From positions 1-5,239 of the forward strand of contig JAHDEF010000076.1 of the NCBI GenBank assembly GCA_020628975.1: a stretch of 5,239 nt of DNA, in the 5' to 3' direction. Under the pieces are notes generated by a model. That model saw only the letters and a list, made by a program, of their open reading frames with translations, did not search any database and was not told where the DNA came from. Shown piece by piece: positions 1-5,239 of this stretch. This DNA comes from Aquimarina sp. Its GTDB lineage: Bacteria; Bacteroidota; Bacteroidia; Flavobacteriales; Flavobacteriaceae. Positions within the stretch are counted from its first letter, which is position 1. Each line of letters starts with the position of its first letter. The translations under genes were made by a program, and so were the position numbers.

Positions 1-13
1 CAGTTGCTTTAAA

Positions 14-144
14 ATAGTATTAAGTGAACAGTCATAAGTATTAAGACTTTTTGGCTAAAATTTCTGCTAAAGTTATTTTAAACTAAAAGGAAAGTATGAT
101 CCATTAATATTTCTTTGTACTGTATACTTTGTACTTAATACTAT
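14..144. repeat. 12-bp inverted repeat with a third related copy, upstream of the SCO gene
   Basis: The arm ATAGTATTAAGT at 14-25 is the exact reverse complement of ACTTAATACTAT at 133-144, with 107 bases between them. A third, direct copy of the core AGTATTAAG lies at 37-45. The right arm ends five bases before the SCO start codon. The stretch has no open frame of useful length on either strand. As I recall, flavobacterial intergenic regions often carry degenerate TACTTAATAC/GTACTTTGTAC repeats, and this may be one. That is memory, not a search result. In such AT-rich DNA a 12-base match could also be partly chance. Confidence 0.5.
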
Positions 145-156
145 GCTAAATGCTAA
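113..156 (+). repeat. short tandem direct repeats running into the SCO start codon
   Basis: CTTTGTAC occurs at 113-120 and again at 127-134, a 14-base period. Directly after come two perfect copies of ATGCTAA at 143-149 and 150-156. The second copy supplies the SCO start codon. The first supplies an ATG in another frame that reads only ten codons (MLNAKILRPV) before a TAA at 173-175. The start at 150 is therefore the one that opens the SCO frame. The duplication looks like replication slippage. Confidence 0.6.
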
Positions 157-812
157 AATTCTTCGCCCCGTATAAAAAATTTGCCATTGGTTTGTTGGTC
201 GTGTCTGCGGTTATTGTGACTTGGATTTATTCTTTGTTAAAACCTCAACGTATACTTCCTATTTACGAACCCAATCAAGTAAATGCTGAATTGGTAGATT
301 CTACGATGCAAGAAATACGAAAATACCATCGTATTGCCGATTGGAAATTAGTCAATCAACAAGGCGATACGATTTCTGAAAAAAACTATCATAACAAAAT
401 TTATGTAGCCGATTTCTTTTTTACGACTTGTCAAACCATTTGCCCGAAAATGACCGAACATATGGGCTACCTTCAACAAAAATTAAAAGATAAAAAAGAA
501 GTATTGTTGCTTTCACATACCGTGACTCCTGAAATTGATACGGTAGCTCAGTTAAATCGATATGCCAAGAAAAAAGGAGTTCAAATTGATAAATGGAATT
601 TAGTTACTGGAGACAAAAAGGCGATTTATGATTTAGCCAGAAAATCGTACTTGGTAGCAAAAGTGCAACCTTATTCAACCTATGATTTAATTCATACCGA
701 GAATTTTGTGTTGGTAGATCAAAAAAGAAGAATTCGCGGCTATTACGATGGCACTGATTTAGAGGCCGTTCAGCAGCTTTTGAGTGATATTGATTTACTT
801 TTAGAAAAGTAA
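150..812 (+). CDS. sco: SCO1/SenC-family copper chaperone / thiol-disulfide protein, membrane anchored
   Basis: SCO proteins bind copper and deliver it to, or keep reduced the cysteines of, the CuA site of cytochrome c oxidase, on the outer face of the inner membrane. In this 220-residue protein, residues 11-30 form one N-terminal membrane anchor after a basic stretch, placing the rest in the periplasm. The thioredoxin-like fold follows from about residue 60. It holds the CxxxC copper ligands C94 and C98 in TTCQTICPKM, and the third ligand H182 in LIHTENFVLVD, so all three expected metal ligands are present. The SHTVTPEIDT segment (residues 122-131) matches the usual strand after the active site. 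Length is normal for the family. The only earlier in-frame ATG, at 96, runs into a stop at 105-107, which supports the start at 150. No strong Shine-Dalgarno site precedes it. The gene stands alone here and converges on the next gene. In flavobacteria this family is often found beside caa3-type oxidase genes, but none is visible in this window. Confidence 0.93.
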   Translation: MLKFFAPYKKFAIGLLVVSAVIVTWIYSLLKPQRILPIYEPNQVNAELVDSTMQEIRKYHRIADWKLVNQQGDTISEKNYHNKIYVADFFFTTCQTICPKMTEHMGYLQQKLKDKKEVLLLSHTVTPEIDTVAQLNRYAKKKGVQIDKWNLVTGDKKAIYDLARKSYLVAKVQPYSTYDLIHTENFVLVDQKRRIRGYYDGTDLEAVQQLLSDIDLLLEK

Positions 813-823
813 GAAAACACTCA

Positions 824-858
824 AAGCGACTTTAGGGAATTATACCCTTAGGCAACTT
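824..858 (+). other. imperfect hairpin just after the SCO gene
   Basis: AAGCGACTTTAGGG (824-837) can pair imperfectly with CCCTTAGGCAACTT (845-858). AGGG/CCCT closes a seven-base loop, and mismatches interrupt the lower stem. It begins 12 bases after the SCO stop codon and is followed by TTAATAAAA rather than a clean T run. It may help 3' end formation or mRNA stability, but the pairing is weak enough to be chance. Confidence 0.25.
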
Positions 859-864
859 TAATAA

Positions 865-923
865 AACAAGGCCAAGAATTTTTATTTTGTTTTTGAGAAT
901 AAAGCAGGAATCTTGACCTTGTT
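865..923. terminator. candidate bidirectional terminator between converging genes
   Basis: AACAAGGCCAAGA (865-877) pairs with TCTTGACCTTGTT (911-923): 12 of 13 positions match, with one C-A mismatch at 872/916. Inside the loop, TTTATT (881-886) can pair with AATAAA (898-903), giving a longer two-part stem around a T-rich tip. It lies between the stop codons of two converging genes, where a shared terminator is expected. There is no clear T tract directly after the stem on the plus strand (ATATACACTAAC follows), so it is not a textbook intrinsic terminator. Confidence 0.5.
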
Positions 924-1018
924 ATATACACTAACTAAAATTTTGAAGCGAAATATTCTTCTGTTATTAAAACGCTTTATAGCTAAAAAACCCTACCTAT
1001 AATTAAAAATTACACCAA

Positions 1019-1045
1019 ATTTGTTGAAAATTATTATTCACAAAT
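1019..1045 (-). terminator. candidate terminator of the minus-strand operon
   Basis: On the minus strand, ATTTGTGAA (1045-1037) can pair with TTCAACAAAT (1028-1019), giving nine pairs with one bulged base. The loop is eight bases of A/T. The stem starts eight bases after the stop codon of the AsmA-like gene. About ten bases further on the minus strand comes an AATTTTTAATT stretch. The stem is AT-rich and the T run is short and not adjacent, so this is only a plausible site. Confidence 0.35.
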
Positions 1046-1052
1046 AGGATCA

Positions 1053-2513
1053 TTAAATCACTGCTTTGATAATTCCTTCTCTTAAGCTGACCCATAGTAA
1101 ATTAAACAGCGACTTTTGTTGATTGCGAGTGACTTCAAAATTGGCTGTAGCTTTTAATTCTCCTTTATTTTCAGAATCTTCTTTTACAAAAAGGTTTACC
1201 AACCCTGTAACTACTTTTTTTAATTTACTTTTTGTTTCATTGAAAATTGAAATATTTATATTTTCATAATCCATGCTTAGGTTGCCTTTAGCATAATCGT
1301 TATTTCCATACAAATTATAAACAACTTCATTTACTTTTCCTTCGATCTTAGTACTAAAAGCTGTATTCGAAAAGCTATTCAAAGCAGCAACGTCAAAGTT
1401 TTTTAAGGTTCCTGAAGCTTCAAAATAAGCACTTGAAATTTTAGGGAATTTTAGGTTTAAAGTTAGTAAACCGTCATTCATAAAATTAGATTCCCCCATC
1501 AAACCAAGCTGACCATCCGTTTTATTACACACATACAGTGAGGCATTTATATTTTCAAAATTCAAGTAAGATTCTGTGCTTTTAGCATCCTTCTTAAAAC
1601 TATAAACCACTTTTCCCTTTTCAACCATTATTTCAGGAAAATCTAAAGCTATCGGCAAATCGGTCAGCACTTCGTTGTACAAGGGTTTGAATTTTGAATA
1701 GGGCTTTAACCTTTTATCTTTAAAAAATTCTAATAAGGGGTGATCTAACAACAAACGTTCAGCATATAGTGACAAATCAAAATCGGCATTAAATTGCGGT
1801 CGAAAACCTAGTGCTATAAGTTTAGGGAACTCAATATACATATGACTTTTTTCTTCGGTGAAATTTTGTACTACTTCATTTTTTGGAAATGCTGTATAAA
1901 TTTTTGCTTCATTGATTTGAAGTGTATTCATTTCAACATAAAGATGTTTTACGAACAACCGTTCAAATTCCCCCAACTGTACAAACGTATTTTGACATTT
2001 TGAATGATGTATATAAACGTCATAAATATGGTGTTTAGCGTCGACCATTAGATGCATAAATAATCCTGCTATTTCTGTTGAAAATTTATCATCATCCGTA
2101 TTTACTGTTCCTGAAATAATTTCGACAGTATCAACATTAATTTGAGGCAAAGTAGGTGTTGTTGCAGCTATTTCATTTTTATTTGTTATTGAAGAAGAGG
2201 TACATTTTGTAAAGGATGGGTTATTGAGAACTAACTTATCTAGCTGTATGTTTCCGTAAGCCAAAGCCAGCCAGCTTGGATTGTTCAATGACAGTTTAGG
2301 AATATATAGCTCGAAATTTTTATTGCTAATTCTTAAAGCAAGAATTTCTATATGATTACTTAATGAAAAGGAGGCTTTTTCATAATTGACATCGACACTA
2401 TCAAGAGTGGCTAACTTACTTTTTAATTGGTAATTGATTACCCGTGACGCAATTTCTTTTAAAGCAAAAACACCCAAAAGAATAATTAATAAAAAAACAA
2501 GCCCCTTTTTCAT
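1053..2513 (-). CDS. AsmA-like / DUF748-type envelope protein
   Basis: This 486-residue protein starts with a short basic end and one membrane segment (residues 4-20). The rest is expected in the periplasm. From residue 40 on it is mostly alternating hydrophobic strands, as in AsmA-like proteins. Repeated units such as YGNIQLDKLVLNNPSF (86-101) and LPQINVDTVEIISGTV (122-137) fit the strand-rich N-terminal part. Residues 366-422 (GTLKNFDVAALN, then a GNNDYAKGNLSMDYENINI segment) resemble the AsmA/DUF748 C-terminal region. The protein ends with NLLWVSLREGI (471-481), a tail I associate with Bacteroidota members of this group. AsmA-like proteins are implicated in phospholipid transport and outer-membrane homeostasis; a specific role here is inferred, not shown. 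An ATG four bases upstream, at 2517, is out of frame, so 2513 is the start. It lies 66 bases after the permease gene with no clear Bacteroidota promoter in the gap, so co-transcription is likely. The start codon lies in an inverted repeat. Confidence 0.65.
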   Translation of the reverse strand: MKKGLVFLLIILLGVFALKEIASRVINYQLKSKLATLDSVDVNYEKASFSLSNHIEILALRISNKNFELYIPKLSLNNPSWLALAYGNIQLDKLVLNNPSFTKCTSSSITNKNEIAATTPTLPQINVDTVEIISGTVNTDDDKFSTEIAGLFMHLMVDAKHHIYDVYIHHSKCQNTFVQLGEFERLFVKHLYVEMNTLQINEAKIYTAFPKNEVVQNFTEEKSHMYIEFPKLIALGFRPQFNADFDLSLYAERLLLDHPLLEFFKDKRLKPYSKFKPLYNEVLTDLPIALDFPEIMVEKGKVVYSFKKDAKSTESYLNFENINASLYVCNKTDGQLGLMGESNFMNDGLLTLNLKFPKISSAYFEASGTLKNFDVAALNSFSNTAFSTKIEGKVNEVVYNLYGNNDYAKGNLSMDYENINISIFNETKSKLKKVVTGLVNLFVKEDSENKGELKATANFEVTRNQQKSLFNLLWVSLREGIIKAVI

Positions 2514-2545
2514 TCATTTAAATTACTGTAATTTGAATGAAAAAG
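2505..2545. repeat. 18-bp inverted repeat over the start codon of the AsmA-like gene
   Basis: The right arm GTAATTTGAATGAAAAAG (2528-2545) is fully complementary to the left arm, CTTTTTCATTCA (2505-2516) plus AATTAC (2521-2526). Only the four bases TTTA (2517-2520) are left bulged, and a single T lies at the centre. Folded in the minus-strand mRNA, the tip would open to a small loop and the AUG at 2513-2511 would be inside the stem. It begins 35 bases after the stop codon of the upstream permease gene. On the minus strand a run of seven T's follows at 2497-2491, after GGGGCTTG. It could therefore be a translation-gating hairpin, a weak intercistronic terminator or processing site, or a palindromic protein-binding site. 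Confidence 0.6.
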
Positions 2546-2579
2546 TGACTCTTATTACTAACTTAATTGCGTTTAATTT

Positions 2580-5018
2580 TTATATACTTAAAGCTTTAGA
2601 TGGGTGAATGCGAAAAACTCTTAATGTATTATACAACACGACTATAAGTGTAAAACCAAAAATAATAAGCATTGGAATGACAAAATGTATAACACCAATA
2701 GCTATTCTGTAATAATTTTCTTGTAACCAAAGGTTCATTATGTACCAAACGGTGGGAATAGCCAACATAGAAGCTATAGTAAATATGACTAAAAATTCTT
2801 TAGACAGCACTTTGAGTACATCTCTAATTTTAGCCCCTAATATTTTTCTAATAGCTACTTCTGCCGTGCGAATATTGGCTATAAATGATGACAGACCAAT
2901 CACTCCCATTAACATCAATAAAAAAGCTACTGATGAAAAAATAAGAAACATTTTTTCGAGCACCTTTTGTCCCTCTAAAGAGCGATCATAGTTATCACTT
3001 ACAAATTCATATTTGAATAAATCTTCTGGATAAAACTTATCATAAAGTTGCTTTACACTAGCTATACCTTTTTCTATATCTATTTGATCTTCAAATTTTA
3101 CAGAAAACGCGTTGGGTAATTTATTAGTCCCAACTAAAGGCATAAAAATAAGTCCTTCTTTAAAAATATTCGTATCCATTAAATTGTGCTTGTAATCACC
3201 TACTACGCCCTTTATTTTGAAACGATAATCGTATAAGTAAGCATTTAATTCATCATCGAAAACATCACTTATGGCATCAAAATGTAAACTTTTTCGAGCT
3301 TTATCTGATAAAATCATAAAATCCTTGTTGTTTTCAGCAGTGTAATTGCTACCAGCAAGTATGGGGATTTCATACAATTCAAAATAGTTTTCGTCAATCC
3401 CTAAAGCACTTCTAATATTTCCTTTCATCTCTGTTGATGATTGCCTACGAACCGAAGTATCCCCAGTCCACCAAGAAGGAACCGATGTACTTGCCGAAGC
3501 TATTTTTACGGCTGGTAAATCTTTTAATGCATTCACAAAGTTCTTGTAAGTGCTGATAATTTTATCGTTGCTTTTTAAATAAGGTGTATTTATAGCTAAG
3601 ACATTTTCAACGTTAATACCCTTGTCTAAATTCTTCATAAAAATGGTTTGATGAAAAATTATTCCTGTAGCCATAAGTAATACCATTGATATTAAAAACT
3701 GGACACCTACCAACCATTTTCGCATACGTTCACTAGCAGGGCTAGTGCTTTTCTTTGAATTCATAACAACTCGTGGTTGAAATGAAGCAAGTACTAATGA
3801 TGGGTACAAGCCTGAACAAAAGATTCCTAAAAGTACGATTCCTACCAAATAACCCAGAAATTCGAGGCGAAAGAATATTTCGTAAGTATACTCGGCTTGT
3901 ATTAAACTAATAAATGGCTTTACTACAATCGCTAAAATTCCCAATGCTAAAATTAAAGCTAACACATTGTACAGTATGGCTTCTACAAAAAACTGAATAA
4001 TAATATCTTTTTTGATAGCTCCTAGCGCTTTTCTAGAGCCTATTTCGCGACCTCTTGTTGTGGCGCTTGCTGTAGCAATATTTATAAAGTTTACCCAACT
4101 TATTATTATAATTAGCAATCCTACAATCTTGATCGTATTAAGCAATATTTGCGCACTGTCGACACCCTTTTCTTGACCCTGAAAATCAGAGTGAAGCCTC
4201 ATATTTTCTATAGGTTGAAAATAAAATTCCCAATCGTTATCATCACCAACTAAAGGCCTACCAATTTCAATAAGATTAGGCATTAAGGAAATGGCTTTTT
4301 CTTTTTGAGCTGCACTTTTAAAGGTTACAAAAGACATTACCTCTTGATTTTTTTTCCAATCATCGGGCTTGTAATATTTATCTTTCCCAACTACTGAATT
4401 TAGACTTATTAAAGCATCGGGGCGAAACGTACTATTCATAGGAAACTCGGCAATGACTCCAGAGATTTGTAAAGGTCCTTTAAATTGCCTTGTGTAATAG
4501 TTTATTGTTTTACCTATTGGATTTTTGTTACCAAAATATTTTTCAGCTAGCTTTTGCGTTAGCACAATACTATTCGGATCAGAAAGCATCGTTGAAATGT
4601 CGCCTTTAAGAATTTTGCATCTAAACACTTTTAAAAAGGCAGCATCAGCAAAAAGCATTTGATTTTCCTCTGTTCTATTAGCTTCAATTTCAAATATTCC
4701 TTGAGTATAAGTACTTTTTGAAACGAAACCTATATTATCCTTAAGCTCGTCTTTTAACATTGTACCGATTGGCAAACTTGTAGCATTAAAAGCGCTTGAC
4801 AATTCATGGGTATCAGGGTCGTATCGTTTTAAAATCAATCGATGTACTAAATGTTCATTTGTACTTACCCCTTTATCAAAATTTTCTTCATAAGTAACCG
4901 CCGCAATTATGAGTAAAAAGCATGCTAAACCTATAGCTAACCCCACTACATTAATAATTGCATAAATGGGTTTACGTTGAAAATTTCTAAATCCTGTTTT
5001 TATATAATTCCAAATCAT
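2580..5018 (-). CDS. FtsX/MacB-family ABC transporter permease, duplicated type
   Basis: This 812-residue inner-membrane protein has the double architecture common in Bacteroidota. An N-terminal MxxNYIKTGFRNFQRKP start and membrane segment (about 19-41) lead into a MacB-type periplasmic domain (about 42-290). A three-helix FtsX module follows, with helices near 293-315, 343-366 and 386-410. The second half repeats the plan: helix 433-455, periplasmic domain to about 685, and helices near 689-711, 738-760 and 777-799. The cytoplasmic coupling motif appears in each half, as GREIGSRKALGA (323-334) and AEVAIRKILGA (719-729). Such permeases pair with a LolD/MacB-type ATPase and work by moving their periplasmic domains, exporting or extracting substrates rather than importing them. 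The ATPase and the substrate cannot be read from this window. The last residues, HPSKALSI, differ from the usual NPxxSLRxE-like tail, though the proline position is kept. It starts 90 bases after the stop codon of another permease, and its leader is A-rich without a clear Shine-Dalgarno site. Confidence 0.9.
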   Translation of the reverse strand: MIWNYIKTGFRNFQRKPIYAIINVVGLAIGLACFLLIIAAVTYEENFDKGVSTNEHLVHRLILKRYDPDTHELSSAFNATSLPIGTMLKDELKDNIGFVSKSTYTQGIFEIEANRTEENQMLFADAAFLKVFRCKILKGDISTMLSDPNSIVLTQKLAEKYFGNKNPIGKTINYYTRQFKGPLQISGVIAEFPMNSTFRPDALISLNSVVGKDKYYKPDDWKKNQEVMSFVTFKSAAQKEKAISLMPNLIEIGRPLVGDDNDWEFYFQPIENMRLHSDFQGQEKGVDSAQILLNTIKIVGLLIIIISWVNFINIATASATTRGREIGSRKALGAIKKDIIIQFFVEAILYNVLALILALGILAIVVKPFISLIQAEYTYEIFFRLEFLGYLVGIVLLGIFCSGLYPSLVLASFQPRVVMNSKKSTSPASERMRKWLVGVQFLISMVLLMATGIIFHQTIFMKNLDKGINVENVLAINTPYLKSNDKIISTYKNFVNALKDLPAVKIASASTSVPSWWTGDTSVRRQSSTEMKGNIRSALGIDENYFELYEIPILAGSNYTAENNKDFMILSDKARKSLHFDAISDVFDDELNAYLYDYRFKIKGVVGDYKHNLMDTNIFKEGLIFMPLVGTNKLPNAFSVKFEDQIDIEKGIASVKQLYDKFYPEDLFKYEFVSDNYDRSLEGQKVLEKMFLIFSSVAFLLMLMGVIGLSSFIANIRTAEVAIRKILGAKIRDVLKVLSKEFLVIFTIASMLAIPTVWYIMNLWLQENYYRIAIGVIHFVIPMLIIFGFTLIVVLYNTLRVFRIHPSKALSI

Positions 5019-5108
5019 AGTATTTATTTTAATACGATACTTGCCAACTTTATTTTGTTCGACAGTAATTTATATTGAAGCCTTAGCATCCTTGGTGTTT
5101 AGAATGTA

Positions 5109-5239
5109 TTACTCCGTTTTCAAGCTTTTTATCGGGTTCGCTTTTGCTGCTTTTATGGCGTGATAACTTACGGTTATCATAGCTATTAGCAGTGTGAAAA
5201 AAGCACCTAACAAAAGATATGCGTAACTAAAATTGGTTC
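5109..5239 (-). CDS. FtsX-family ABC permease, C-terminal end only (cut by the window edge)
   Basis: Reading the minus strand from 5238 gives 42 codons and then TAA at 5111-5109; the gene continues beyond 5239. The fragment contains a last membrane helix (YLLLGAFFTLLIAMITVSY) followed by AIKAAKANPIKSLKTE. This is the typical end of Bacteroidota FtsX/MacB-type permeases: a helix, a basic turn, then NPxxSLxxE. It lines up with the end of the complete permease 90 bases downstream, keeping the proline and the KxL pattern, so the two are tandem paralogues rather than one broken gene. The 90 bases between them hold no open frame of note and no clear terminator, which fits a shared transcript. Confidence 0.85.
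   Translation of the reverse strand, partial: TNFSYAYLLLGAFFTLLIAMITVSYHAIKAAKANPIKSLKTE

Noticed and set aside
1..37. A possible tail of an upstream gene reading to TAA at 35-37
   Set aside because: Only eleven codons are available and they show no recognisable family signature; one of three frames would be open that far by chance.
51..81. Possible Bacteroidota promoter for the SCO gene: TTG at 51-53 and TATTTTAA at 74-81
   Set aside because: The spacing of 20 bases is suitable, but the second box misses the TTTG end of the TAnnTTTG consensus, and such partial matches are common in AT-rich leaders.
946..977. AAGCG (946-950) / CGCTT (973-977) inverted repeat
   Set aside because: Only five strict pairs around a 22-base loop, with no T tract beside it on the plus strand; too weak to call a terminator.
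2740..2991. An 83-codon open frame on the plus strand
   Set aside because: It lies wholly inside the permease gene on the opposite strand, over its last FtsX module, and its protein has no recognisable domain or sensible composition. It is a shadow of the real gene.
5019..5108. Possible promoter or terminator in the gap between the two permease genes
   Set aside because: On the minus strand TAAAGTTG is one base from TAnnTTTG, but no TTG lies at the proper distance upstream. I found no convincing stem after the partial permease either.
5161..5179. Perfect 7-bp inverted repeat TGATAAC / GTTATCA with a five-base loop
   Set aside because: It lies within the coding sequence of the partial permease, over the last membrane helix, and the codons explain it. 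A short stem like this is expected by chance and no T run follows.

Overview
This AT-rich window looks like a Bacteroidota chromosome, most likely from the Flavobacteriia. Three things suggest this. Start codons sit behind A/T-rich leaders rather than clear Shine-Dalgarno sites. The membrane-anchored SCO protein carries a TTCQTICPKM motif in the style of that group. Long (about 800 residue) duplicated FtsX/MacB-type permeases occur in tandem. The taxonomic call is an inference from these features; no rRNA or other marker gene is present.

Layout: positions 1-149 are a non-coding leader full of short direct and inverted repeats. Positions 150-812 (+) encode a SCO1/SenC-family copper/thiol protein for cytochrome oxidase assembly. 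Positions 813-1052 form a 240-base gap between converging genes and hold hairpins that could end transcription from both sides. The rest of the window reads on the minus strand. In transcription order it holds the last 42 codons of an FtsX-family ABC permease (5239-5109), a complete 812-residue permease of the same family (5018-2580), and a 486-residue AsmA/DUF748-like envelope protein (2513-1053). The gaps between them are 90 and 66 bases.

The minus-strand genes probably form one operon concerned with the cell envelope. The two permeases would be the membrane part of one or more MacB/LolCDE-like transporters. Their ATPase is not in the window and may lie beyond position 5239. The AsmA-like protein is anchored in the inner membrane with a large periplasmic beta-rich body. 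The SCO gene is a separate unit; its respiratory partner genes, if linked, would lie before position 1.

No mobile element, CRISPR array, RNA gene or clearly new system is visible. The features most worth a second look are the 18-bp inverted repeat that buries the start codon of the AsmA-like gene, the repeat cluster running into the SCO start codon, and the pairing of FtsX-type permeases with an AsmA-like protein.
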